Assembly (NCBI GenBank): GCA_029243025.1
Contig: JAQWSU010000049.1
Coordinates: forward strand, 1-64,000
Source of the DNA: Pirellulaceae bacterium
GTDB taxonomy: Bacteria > Planctomycetota > Planctomycetia > Pirellulales > Pirellulaceae
Direction: 5' to 3'
Length of the DNA: 64,000 nucleotides
Shown here: positions 17,665 to 27,058 of the stretch, piece after piece
How positions within the stretch are numbered: the first letter of the stretch is position 1
Layout of the letters: every line of letters starts with the position of its first letter
Made by a program: the position numbers and the translations under genes
Notes under the pieces: generated by a model
What the model saw: only the letters and a program-made list of their open reading frames with translations
The model's database searches: none
What the model was told of the DNA's origin: nothing

Positions 17665-18304
17665 CAGAACAGATCCTAACCTTATTACGGAGTAAACGCT
17701 TCAATGATGTCACCCACGATTTTCGGCAGTCTACCACAACGTCTTCCACTTTGCCGACAACGCAAACCACCTTTTGATTCCTCCCAGGCAAAAAAAATCA
17801 TCGAGCTAACGATCCCCTTGAAACCTTACCCGCTCTAACTCGCTCTTAAGCAGCTTCCCCGAGACCACTCCCTCCATCACTTCTGCAGCCACAAAAAACC
17901 ATGCGTTGCCAATCAAAGGGAGTCCTCAGCACTAATCGATCGCCACTGAGGTCCCGAGATCGGTAACGTCCAAGACAGAAAAAGTGCCGTTCCCTGTCTC
18001 TCGCCACATTCGATTCACAGCATGCCTGTCAAGTTCACAACCCGTTCAAAGGCAGCGTGTGCACATCCTGGATTCGTCTTAACACTTCATCTACGCGGCC
18101 AAGTTTGGCATGTCATCACCTGCCACGCCCAGGCCGTAGCTAAGGAAACAGCGAGCGCCAATTCAAGATCCCTCACTCAGCCAAACGCGTGTCAACTTGA
18201 TTAAACACCGACCCGATCACCGCTGCCGATCTTCAATTTTCTGCTTGTCTTCCCTACTTTGCGCCGTTATTTTCCGAAGCATGAATCTTTCCTAACACCA
18301 AAAG

Positions 18305-18334
18305 TTTGAACGTTAACTTTTTGAACGTTAACTT
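18305..18334. repeat. Perfect tandem 15-base repeat containing GTTAAC
   Basis: The sequence TTTGAACGTTAACTT occurs twice without a gap (18305-18319 and 18320-18334). Each unit contains the palindromes AACGTT and GTTAAC. Such spacing, about one and a half helical turns, could suit a dimeric regulator, but function is inferred only from shape and position. Confidence 0.55.
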
Positions 18335-18338
18335 GAAG

Positions 18339-18356
18339 CGGCCTGCTAACAGGCCG
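18339..18356. other. Perfect 7-base hairpin
   Basis: CGGCCTG and CAGGCCG pair perfectly around the loop CTAA, five bases after the tandem repeat. No T-run follows on either strand, so it is not a standard terminator. Confidence 0.5.
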
Positions 18357-18651
18357 ACCACCAAACTCCGCACACGGGACTTGTTCCACCTTGGCCTCGC
18401 ACAGCACGACCTTTCGGCCCAGCGTTCTTTCAGCCTATCGTGACGGCTAATGACGCGTCGCAACGCCATGTCTTCCTTCACAATTCAGTCAAAACCACTT
18501 ATCGAACTTTACCCGACGCAGCGGCGCCGTATCGAACCGCCACCGTGAGTCATCGACAAACAAACGATCAAGGATCAACCAAGGAAGCAAATAGCAGCGA
18601 AACTTTCCGACACGATCTATCAACTGTCAAGCCACCTAACGAAAGCCAGAC

Positions 18652-21600
18652 ATGAGTAAATATCGAAGAATCGCACGCGTCGAAAAACTTGAGGACCGAA
18701 ACCTCTTAGCCATTGGACAAGGGTTTAATCTCAACGCGGCAGACGTCTCATTCATTGCGGATCAAATCAAAATCGCCGAATTCCACAGTGATACGGTAAC
18801 GTTTTCAAATCCGTGCGGAACACTAATTGGCACCGCCGCATCCCAGATTCCAGTCGGTGCCAATGCCGAACTGCTACCCTTGGGTTTACGCACGATCGAT
18901 GGTTCTTGCAATAACTTGGTAGCCGGACAAGAAGATTTCGGTGCGGCGGACCGTCCCTTCCCTCGACTAACCGCGCCGTATTATCGAGACGCAGAGAATC
19001 TGACGGTTGACCTTGATGGCCCTGGTCCCCAAAACATCGGTGATCCATCATCTTACGCTCAATTGACAGGAGTTGTTGAGGACAGCGAACCTCGAGTGAT
19101 TAGCAATTTGATCGCCGATCAAACACCAAGCAATCCGGCCGCGGTAGCTGCAGCAGGGCCCGACATGGTTCCGGACACCGAGCATGGCGATGTGCTTTTC
19201 ATTCCCAACGTGGCACCCGACGAGGGTCTTTCTGCGCCCTTCAACAATACGATGGTCTTCTTCAGTCAGTTTTTTGATCACGGCCTGGATTTAACGACCA
19301 AGACAGGGAGTCCGGTTTACATGCCATTGAAACCGGACGATTCTTTATTTGACCCGGAGCCTGACGCACTAAATTTCATGCTCATCTCCCGTGCGATTAA
19401 TGAATCGGGCGTTCCCATCAACAACACGACGCCTTATGTTGATCAACAACAAACCTACGCGTCTCACCCGTCAATGCACATATTTTTACGAGAGTACGAA
19501 AACAATGCGGAGAATCTCCCGGTTCCCACTGGCCGCATGCTAACCAATTCACCTGACACGGGGATGGGCACTTGGACGGCGCTTAAGGCGCAGGCGGCCA
19601 GTCTACTTGGTATTCAACTAGTCGATCACGACGTATCCAGCGTCCCGCTGATGGCCACGGATCCCTACGGAAAATTCCTGCCGGGCGAAAATGGATATCC
19701 TCAATTCGCGTTACACAACGGCGAGTTACTCGAAGGCGACCCCACAGCAAACGGCGGCCTTGGTGTCCTTGTCCCTGCTAACGCTATTTCGACGGGACAT
19801 GCCTTTCTCGTCGACATCGCCCACCATGCGGTTCCAGGCTCATGGAATCACGACTCCAATCCGGCCACGCCCCCAATCCTTCAGACCGCTGATCTGGATA
19901 CGTTGACGGTCGACGACCACGACCCAGGAACCTTTGATGACGAAATGCTCGGTGCTCACTACGTCGCCGGCGATGGTCGCGTCAATGAAAACATTGGCCT
20001 AACCGCCGTACACCATGTGTTTCACTCGGAACACAACCGACTCGTCGAGCACATCAAAGAGATTGTCCTCAGCGCGGATGCCACGCTACTCGACGAATAT
20101 CAGGTCAGCCCGGGTATCTGGGATGGTGAACGCTTATTCCAGGCCGCCAGATTTGTCACAGAGATGGAATACCAACATCTGGCGTTTGAGGAATTCGCGC
20201 GAAAAGTCCAGCCGCAAGTCAACGTCTTTGACGGATACGACGCAACGATCGATGCGGCGATCACCGCGGAATTTTCACAGGCTGCCTATCGTTTTGGGCA
20301 TTCGATCCTACCGGAAGTTCTTGCTCGTACTCATGACGGAACCTCCAACACGATCGATCTATTTGATGCATTCCTGAATCCGCTCGCTTTCGACGAAAAC
20401 GACAGTTTGACAGCGGACGAAGCTGCGGGAAGCCTCTTCCAAGGCTTGACCCACCAGATCGCCAATGCATTGGATCCGTTCATCAGCGAGTCGGTTCGGA
20501 ATACCTTGGTAGGTCTTCCTCTAGATTTGGCAGCCATCAATATTGCTCGCGGACGCGATTACGGCTTACCGCCGCTCAACCAAACACGTCGTGAGCTTTT
20601 TGAAATGAGCCCCAACACGGCAGTGCAACCCTACGAAAGCTGGATGGATTTCAGCTTCAACCTCACGGTGCCAGAGTCCCTGGTAAATTACATCGCAGCC
20701 TACGGCACTCACCCCACGATCACCGCATCTACCACCGTCGCCGCCAAGCGAACAGCGGCTGATGCCTTGGTCACCGGATCACATTCCGACAGTACAGATT
20801 TCATGCACAGCTTGGGCGATTTCGCCAACATCGACGGCATCACCACCACAGGTGTCGACGAGATCGATCTTTGGATCGGTGGACTTGGCGAACAGACACA
20901 ACCCTTCGGCGGCATCCTCGGTGATACCTTCAACTCAATCTTCGAGTTGCAAATGGAAATGCTGCAAGAAGGCGATCGGTTCTATTACTTAGAACGAACA
21001 GCTGGCATGAACTTGTTGGTCCAGCTGGAAGGCAATTCGTTTTCTGAGATGATCATGCGCAACACCAGCGCAACCGATTTACCCGCTGACGCTTTTTCAG
21101 TGGCCACTTACTTTTTCGATGCCGCGGTGCAGGGCTCCCAACCCATGACGCCGATCGTGGATGATCCGAACACGCCATACGATGAGCGGACTTTACTGGT
21201 TCGTGAACTTGCTGGAACGATTCGATATCCGGGCGGAGATCATGTCAATTGGGCCGGTAACGATTCAGCTATCCCTGGCGAGGGTGACCGCATCCGATCT
21301 GGTGCCGGTGATGACACCCTCATGGGGAGCGGAGGAGACGATCGCCTTGAAGGCGGAAGCGGGAACGACAACATCATCGGCGGATTAGGCGATGACATTA
21401 TCACAGATCTTTTCGGCGACGAAGACATCAAGGGAGGTGACGGAAATGATGCCATCTCCTCAGGACAAGGGTTTGATCTGCTCCAGGGCGGTCGTGGCAT
21501 GGACTTTATCATCGGTTCCACCGATCCGAAGGAGATTCTTGGGGGACCAGGAAACGACTTTATATTCGATGGCGATGCAGGCGGTGATAGTCACGGAGAT

Positions 21601-24600
21601 GACGGCGACGACTGGATCGAAGGGGGTCGGCAAGGCGACGGGCTCGAAGGAGACAGCGGGCTAGTATTTCTAGCGGGTCCGGACATCAACACAGCTGGCC
21701 ATGATGTCCTGAACGGCAATGAAGGCAACGACCAATATTTTGCTGAAGGAGGTGACGACATTCTCATCTCTGGCACGGGGCAAGAGAGGTTCATGGGGCA
21801 GTTTGGTTTCGACTGGGTGACGCATTACAACGATCCCCAGGACGCCGATTCCGACCTACTCAACAACGTCTTTGCCCCTCCACTCACCGTCAATGATTTC
21901 GATCGCTTTTCTGGCATCGAAGGGCTATCCGGTTGGAGCAGGGACGATGCGCTCCGTGGCGACGACGCCGGTGAGATCGACTTAGCTGGACCGCTCGGAT
22001 CCAACCACGAATTGAACGCGGCCGGTATCACCCGAATCGCCGGTCTGGCCTCCATCCTCCCCGCGGAAACGACATCATTCAGATCGGGTAACATCCTTCT
22101 GGGTGGCGGTGGCAGCGATACACTCGAAGGTCGGGGTGGCGATGACGTCATTCATGGAAATGCCTGGCTGCGTGCTCAACTAATGGCGCCAGATCCACAG
22201 GGAGAACCAGGTGCGACACAACTCGTCGACAGCATGATTGACCTCCAGGCCGACGTCTTTGCGGGCCTGATTAATCCGGGTGACATCTCGATCGTACGCT
22301 CGATCGAATCAAGCGATACGGGTACCGATACGGCCGTTTATTCCGGACCTCTTGCCGACTATGACCTCGGCGTGAGTAACGGCACATTCACGGTAGATCA
22401 TGCTCGAGGAGACGGCCTCAGCAACGACGCTCAGCTGGACAATGGAACCGACCTGGTGACGGACGTCGAGCGTCTACAGTTCGCCGATCAGACGATCGAT
22501 CTCCCCACTCCTCAGGCCCCACGAAGCCTCATGTTCTCCACATTGGGCAACAATGCACTTCCCAACCTTGCCGGCGCGCCAGACGATGCCGACATTTACC
22601 AATGGGCCGGAAGCGGTGCGAATTACAGTCGGATCGAGGATGCATCCTCCATGGGCCTGGCGGGTAGTGCTGACATCGATGGATTGTCCGTGGTCACCAA
22701 TGGCCATTTCTTTGCCACCTTTAATAATCCGACTGTAATACCTGGCCTAGGCACCGTGCAGGACGAAGATGTCGTCCTATTCGAAAACGGCGCGTGGTCC
22801 CACCATTTCGACGGTAGCCTTCACGGTCTGGCCGGCCCCGCCGGCTTCGACCTGGATGCCATCAGCGTAGATGGTTCAACCACCTACTTCTCAATCGTCG
22901 ACAATGAGACCTTACCTGGCGTCGCTGGCACCGGCGATGATGCCGATATTTATTCATGGAACGGGGTAAGCTTTGCACGTGAATTCGATGCATCCACCGT
23001 CGGCCTTGCGACTACGGCAGATGTGGATGCAATTTCGTTTATCGCACCCAACCATTTCTTCCTTTCCTTTAACTCAGCAACGACGGTGCCGATCTGGGGT
23101 CTTATCCAGGACGAAGATGTGGTCTCCTATAATGCTGGCGTTTGGAGCTTGGAATTTGACGGATCGAACAATGGACTGAGCGGCAGTTCAGGATTGGACC
23201 TGGACGCCATCAGCATGTCGGAAGGGCCTGATGTCACGCGACCGGAGTGGAGCTCTGGCAACGTTACGGCGTCCAACGAAACCGAAAGTTCATTCGACCT
23301 GGAATGGTCGGGAGCTAACGACGACATCGGTGTCATCGCCTACAACGTCTACCTTGATGGCAATCTTGCTCAGACCGTCGCAAGCAGTTCAACCACGGTC
23401 GAAGGGCTCCAGTCTGAAACAACATTCGCTGTCACCATTCAGGCGTTGGATGGAGCCATGAATGAGTCGGTGAATGGTCCATCAACGTTCGCAGCCACCA
23501 ACGGACCTGATCTGACCCCACCCAATTGGTCAGGAGGAGTGGTCACTGCCTCCAATGAGACCGCCAGCACCATCGACCTCAACTGGTCGGGTGCGCAGGA
23601 CAATATGGGCGTTACTGCGTACCGGGTATACGTTGACGGCAGCCTCGACCAAACGGTCACGGGGACTTCCACAACGGTCAGTGGACTGGCTCCCAACACC
23701 ACGATCGACGTCACCATTCAGGCAACCGATGAGGCCTTGAACGAATCCATTGATGGGCCCTCCACGTCCGCAACCACCTTGGCCGCCAATGTGCTGACTT
23801 TCTCCACCTTGGGCAACGGAAAACTACAGAATCTTGATGGCGCAGCAGATAATGCAGATCTGTATCAGTGGTCCGAAAGTAACGTGAACTTCGAGCGACC
23901 TTTTGATGCAACCGCCATCGGGCTAAGCGATAAGGCAAACGTCGATGGTTTGTCAGTGGTGGGCAACCGACACTTCTTTGCCTCGTTCACCGCGTCGGTT
24001 GAGGTGCCCGATATCGGCACCGTTGAGGACGAGGACGTTGTCGAATTCAACAATGGAACATGGACCCTGTTCTTCGACGGCAGCCATTTCGGACTAGGAA
24101 CAGCCGGCGGCTTGGATCTGGATGCGATTAGCGTCGACGGCTCCACTCTATATTTTTCGACGATCGGCAATACCAAGCTCCCCGGCGTCGATGGTCAAAA
24201 GGACGATTCTGACGTTTACTCGTGGAGCGGTTCGAGTTTTGCTCGCGTCCTCGACGCCACCGAGATTGGGCTACCCAAAGCAACGGATCTCGACGGGTTG
24301 ACCCGAATCGCACCGGAACATTTCTTCTTTTCCTTCAACGTCCCCACATCGGTACCAACCCTGGGTAGAGTCGAAGACAAAGATGTAATCGAATACAACG
24401 CTGGCGTTTGGAGTGTTTTCTTTGACGCTCTCGCCAACGGAATTGGCACACGTGGGTCCTTTGATTTAGATGCCATCAGCATCTCCGTTCCCTTAGGCAA
24501 CGGTGGAGAAATCCCGGCCAATCACGATGGAACCTTTCCCGGTGCAAGGCTACTGGGAGATTTCAATGGAGATGGGCGCCTGAATCACATCGATGTCAAA

Positions 24601-24897
24601 CTCCTCTCTGCCGGAATCCAGGTCTCGGATCTAATCTTCGACTTAAATGAAGATCACACCCTGGATCAAATGGATATGGACGTGATGGTGGAAGACATCT
24701 TGCGCACGAGTTACGGCGATGCAAATCTGGATGGCCGATTCAACTCATCCGACCTGGTTCGTATCTTCCAGGCTGGAGAATGGGAAGACGCCGTGCATGG
24801 AAATTCAGATTGGTCCGAAGGGGACTGGAACGGTGATGGCGACTTTGATTCTGCTGATCTCGTGCTCGCCTTTACGAAGAATAGCTTCTCAAGTTAG
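18652..24897 (+). CDS. Giant animal-type heme peroxidase with RTX, FN3 and dockerin modules
   Basis: The 2081-residue protein opens with VEKLEDRNLLA (residues 10-20), a planctomycete export-type N-terminus. The peroxidase domain (about 165-830) keeps the key residues: D209-H210 in FFDHG (distal His), R443 and E446 in GDGRVNEN, the EHNR motif that follows, and H550 in RFGH (proximal His). In myeloperoxidase the residue next to E446 is Met and the residue after the distal His is Asp; here they are Asn and Gly. RTX Ca-binding repeats of GGxGxD type span about 880-1045 and 1145-1170. Two repeat pairs and two FN3 domains fill 1293-1945, and a dockerin-like EF-hand pair closes the protein. It resembles bacterial peroxicins and probably acts at the cell surface, oxidising halides or phenolics (inference). 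Confidence 0.9.
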   Translation: MSKYRRIARVEKLEDRNLLAIGQGFNLNAADVSFIADQIKIAEFHSDTVTFSNPCGTLIGTAASQIPVGANAELLPLGLRTIDGSCNNLVAGQEDFGAADRPFPRLTAPYYRDAENLTVDLDGPGPQNIGDPSSYAQLTGVVEDSEPRVISNLIADQTPSNPAAVAAAGPDMVPDTEHGDVLFIPNVAPDEGLSAPFNNTMVFFSQFFDHGLDLTTKTGSPVYMPLKPDDSLFDPEPDALNFMLISRAINESGVPINNTTPYVDQQQTYASHPSMHIFLREYENNAENLPVPTGRMLTNSPDTGMGTWTALKAQAASLLGIQLVDHDVSSVPLMATDPYGKFLPGENGYPQFALHNGELLEGDPTANGGLGVLVPANAISTGHAFLVDIAHHAVPGSWNHDSNPATPPILQTADLDTLTVDDHDPGTFDDEMLGAHYVAGDGRVNENIGLTAVHHVFHSEHNRLVEHIKEIVLSADATLLDEYQVSPGIWDGERLFQAARFVTEMEYQHLAFEEFARKVQPQVNVFDGYDATIDAAITAEFSQAAYRFGHSILPEVLARTHDGTSNTIDLFDAFLNPLAFDENDSLTADEAAGSLFQGLTHQIANALDPFISESVRNTLVGLPLDLAAINIARGRDYGLPPLNQTRRELFEMSPNTAVQPYESWMDFSFNLTVPESLVNYIAAYGTHPTITASTTVAAKRTAADALVTGSHSDSTDFMHSLGDFANIDGITTTGVDEIDLWIGGLGEQTQPFGGILGDTFNSIFELQMEMLQEGDRFYYLERTAGMNLLVQLEGNSFSEMIMRNTSATDLPADAFSVATYFFDAAVQGSQPMTPIVDDPNTPYDERTLLVRELAGTIRYPGGDHVNWAGNDSAIPGEGDRIRSGAGDDTLMGSGGDDRLEGGSGNDNIIGGLGDDIITDLFGDEDIKGGDGNDAISSGQGFDLLQGGRGMDFIIGSTDPKEILGGPGNDFIFDGDAGGDSHGDDGDDWIEGGRQGDGLEGDSGLVFLAGPDINTAGHDVLNGNEGNDQYFAEGGDDILISGTGQERFMGQFGFDWVTHYNDPQDADSDLLNNVFAPPLTVNDFDRFSGIEGLSGWSRDDALRGDDAGEIDLAGPLGSNHELNAAGITRIAGLASILPAETTSFRSGNILLGGGGSDTLEGRGGDDVIHGNAWLRAQLMAPDPQGEPGATQLVDSMIDLQADVFAGLINPGDISIVRSIESSDTGTDTAVYSGPLADYDLGVSNGTFTVDHARGDGLSNDAQLDNGTDLVTDVERLQFADQTIDLPTPQAPRSLMFSTLGNNALPNLAGAPDDADIYQWAGSGANYSRIEDASSMGLAGSADIDGLSVVTNGHFFATFNNPTVIPGLGTVQDEDVVLFENGAWSHHFDGSLHGLAGPAGFDLDAISVDGSTTYFSIVDNETLPGVAGTGDDADIYSWNGVSFAREFDASTVGLATTADVDAISFIAPNHFFLSFNSATTVPIWGLIQDEDVVSYNAGVWSLEFDGSNNGLSGSSGLDLDAISMSEGPDVTRPEWSSGNVTASNETESSFDLEWSGANDDIGVIAYNVYLDGNLAQTVASSSTTVEGLQSETTFAVTIQALDGAMNESVNGPSTFAATNGPDLTPPNWSGGVVTASNETASTIDLNWSGAQDNMGVTAYRVYVDGSLDQTVTGTSTTVSGLAPNTTIDVTIQATDEALNESIDGPSTSATTLAANVLTFSTLGNGKLQNLDGAADNADLYQWSESNVNFERPFDATAIGLSDKANVDGLSVVGNRHFFASFTASVEVPDIGTVEDEDVVEFNNGTWTLFFDGSHFGLGTAGGLDLDAISVDGSTLYFSTIGNTKLPGVDGQKDDSDVYSWSGSSFARVLDATEIGLPKATDLDGLTRIAPEHFFFSFNVPTSVPTLGRVEDKDVIEYNAGVWSVFFDALANGIGTRGSFDLDAISISVPLGNGGEIPANHDGTFPGARLLGDFNGDGRLNHIDVKLLSAGIQVSDLIFDLNEDHTLDQMDMDVMVEDILRTSYGDANLDGRFNSSDLVRIFQAGEWEDAVHGNSDWSEGDWNGDGDFDSADLVLAFTKNSFSS
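22528..24486 (+). repeat. Four-copy 115-residue repeat with two FN3 domains between the pairs
   Basis: Within the giant peroxidase the unit beginning F-S-T-L-G-N and ending D-L-D-A-I-S occurs at about 22528-22878, 22879-23217, 23791-24144 and 24145-24486. Shared landmarks are DDADIYxW, HFFxSF, DEDVV and DLDAIS. Between copies 2 and 3 lie two FN3 domains (about 23224-23502 and 23503-23781) that are also clearly copies of each other. The blocks point to duplication of a pair of units inside the gene. Confidence 0.85.
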
Positions 24898-24940
24898 TCC
24901 CGAGCGATTGTCGGAAATCTATCTTTCCAGCCCTTACCTT

Positions 24941-24995
24941 GGCACGGTTTTCAGCACTAGACCGTGCCTTGGACTGCCACGCTCCCAAAGCGTGG
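24941..24995. terminator. Two consecutive hairpins after the peroxidase gene
   Basis: GGCACGGT (24941-24948) pairs with ACCGTGCC (24961-24968), and CCACGCT (24977-24983) pairs with AGCGTGG (24989-24995). Both stems are perfect and lie 44 to 98 bases after the peroxidase stop. No T-run follows, so intrinsic termination is only suggested. Confidence 0.45.
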
Positions 24996-25147
24996 CCTCA
25001 TAACATCCCGCTCGACAATCAACGGATGTTCGTGAGCCCTCGTAAAAGGTAGAGAAATCAAAACGAGTACCATGACGGTGAGCGATTCGAGATCCCCCAC
25101 ATTTAAACAAGCTTGACTCGCGAGTCCCGGCAGATGAGAATCCGGTC

Positions 25148-27058
25148 ATGGGTTTGCCCGACCATTCACAATGCGCCCGTCGCTGGACACTTTCACTTCT
25201 CGCAACATTTTGCGGAAGTTCGCCCTTTGTGCATGCGGATACCAGTGCGACGCAACTGAATGCATTTATCGTTCAACACTGCACAAGTTGTCATTCGGGT
25301 GATGAGTCCGAAGCCGACCTCAATCTGGCGAGTCTTGCGGATCAACAACTCACGCCAGCCAACCGCAAAACTTGGATTCGTATCCTTGAAGTGCTGCATC
25401 GTCGTCAGATGCCTCCGAACGGTGAATCGCAACCGAGCGAACAACAGATTCAGACCACAACCAAGACGCTCCATTACCGCCTGCTGTTGCTGGACGGCCT
25501 GAAAGGGCCCAATCCTGGCCACGTGACACTGCGACGTTTAAACCGCACGGAATACCAGAATCTCATTACTGATCTGTTTCACATCAACATCGATGTGACA
25601 AAGGACTTCCCCGCCGACGACACAGGATATGGATTCGACACCATTGGCGATGTACTCTCAATTTCCCCACTGCTGTTCGAGAAATACCTAGCCACCGCCG
25701 AGAAAATCACCGACGTCATTTTTTCCAATCAGGAAATCAGCCCCGAGGGAACGGAAAAGTTCCGAGGAGACATTCCGAGCGACGACGATGATTGGAAAAG
25801 CTACGCCCGCCACATCCTTGCACCGGTGGCCCGCGGTGCCTTTCGGCGACCTGTGCGCGATGATGAGTTGGACAAGTTGCTTGAATTCGTCGATCAAGCC
25901 AAAGAGAACGACAAAAGCTTTGAGCATGGCATTCGCCTCGCGTTGCACGCGATCCTGATCTCCCCAGACTTCCTATTTCATGTCATCCGTACGCAATCTT
26001 CCAAGGAAGAGGAAGCCGAGACGGTCGTGTCGCTCAGTGAATTTGAATTCGCATCACGGCTCTCATTCTTTCTTTGGAGTCGCGGTCCCGACGAAGAACT
26101 TTTTGCACTCGCAGAACAGAACCGGCTTCGGGACGACACCATTCTGACGCAACAAGTTCGCCGCATGCTCGCCCACGAGCGCGCGGGGGCGCTCGCCGAC
26201 AATTTCGCCAGTCAGTGGCTCCAATTATCGCGCCTTACCTCGGTAGCACCCGACCCAGATCTCTTCCCCGATTTTGACGACGACCTGCGGCTTGCCAGTC
26301 GGGAAGAAACAACCCGTTTCTTCGCATCGATTCTGCGTGAAGACCAGAGCATCCTGACTCTCCTGGATGCCAACTATTCGTTTCTCAATGAGCGACTGGC
26401 TCGCCATTACAATATCCCAGAGGTAAACGGTCCCGAATTCCGCCGCGTTTCTCTACCAACGCGGCGTCGAGGCGGTCTCCTGGGGCAATCAAGCATCCTG
26501 ACCCTCACCTCGAATTCCACTCGCACCTCGCCCGTCAAACGAGGCAAGTGGATCCTCGAAGAGATTCTGGGGGCACCGCCCCCACCGCCGCCACCCAATG
26601 TGGAAGATCTTAGTGAGACCAAGGAGGCCGCCATATCAGCCTCATTGCGAGACCGACTAGAAGAACATCTCAGCAACGAAAGCTGTGCATCCTGTCACCG
26701 TGTCATGGATCCGCTAGGCTTCGCCTTAGAGAACTACAATGCCATCGGTGCATGGCGAGAACGAGATGGTAAATTTCCCATCAACGCCTCGGGCACCTTA
26801 CCCGATGGTACTTTTCTGGACGGACCCCGCGGAATTAAGTCGGCCCTTTTAGCACGTAAACACGATTTCGTGCGATGCCTGACCGAAAAGATGTTCGTCT
26901 ATGCAATGGGTCGCGGCATCGAGTATTATGACCTTGCCGCAATCGAGACGATTGTAACCGCGGTAGAAAATGACAATTATCGCATGTCCCGGTTGGTGCT
27001 TGAGGTTATCCGGTCGGTCCCGTTTCAGATGAAACGCCAACAACGGAGATCTTCCTAA
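25148..27058 (+). CDS. Planctomycete cytochrome c-domain protein (DUF1587/1595/1592/1588/1585)
   Basis: The 636-residue protein has a signal-like N-terminus and a heme site CTSCH at about residue 47, followed by the domain train DUF1587 (RRLNRTEYQN), DUF1595, DUF1592 (ASRLSFFLWS), DUF1588 (S-N-S-T-R-T-S-P-V-K-R-G near 465, then a C-A-S-C-H site near 517) and DUF1585 (YAMGRGIEYYD). The molecular function of this planctomycete family is not established, but the two CXXCH sites imply heme binding and electron transfer outside the cytoplasm. The DUF1552 partner starts on its last base (TAATG), so the two are translationally coupled, as in most genomes that carry the pair. Confidence 0.9.
   Translation: MGLPDHSQCARRWTLSLLATFCGSSPFVHADTSATQLNAFIVQHCTSCHSGDESEADLNLASLADQQLTPANRKTWIRILEVLHRRQMPPNGESQPSEQQIQTTTKTLHYRLLLLDGLKGPNPGHVTLRRLNRTEYQNLITDLFHINIDVTKDFPADDTGYGFDTIGDVLSISPLLFEKYLATAEKITDVIFSNQEISPEGTEKFRGDIPSDDDDWKSYARHILAPVARGAFRRPVRDDELDKLLEFVDQAKENDKSFEHGIRLALHAILISPDFLFHVIRTQSSKEEEAETVVSLSEFEFASRLSFFLWSRGPDEELFALAEQNRLRDDTILTQQVRRMLAHERAGALADNFASQWLQLSRLTSVAPDPDLFPDFDDDLRLASREETTRFFASILREDQSILTLLDANYSFLNERLARHYNIPEVNGPEFRRVSLPTRRRGGLLGQSSILTLTSNSTRTSPVKRGKWILEEILGAPPPPPPPNVEDLSETKEAAISASLRDRLEEHLSNESCASCHRVMDPLGFALENYNAIGAWRERDGKFPINASGTLPDGTFLDGPRGIKSALLARKHDFVRCLTEKMFVYAMGRGIEYYDLAAIETIVTAVENDNYRMSRLVLEVIRSVPFQMKRQQRRSS

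Larger units (their letters stand above)
17665..18651. other. Long leader region of the giant peroxidase
   Basis: No gene is supported in this 987-base stretch. It holds the tandem 15-base repeat at 18305-18334 and the strong hairpin at 18339-18356, which both lie about 300 bases before the peroxidase start. Short forward frames (for example 18440-18655) show no protein-like pattern. Confidence 0.5.

Noticed and set aside
21240-22160. Many repeated GGxGxD codons considered as a DNA-level repeat array
   Set aside because: The repeats are explained by RTX calcium-binding protein motifs inside the peroxidase gene.
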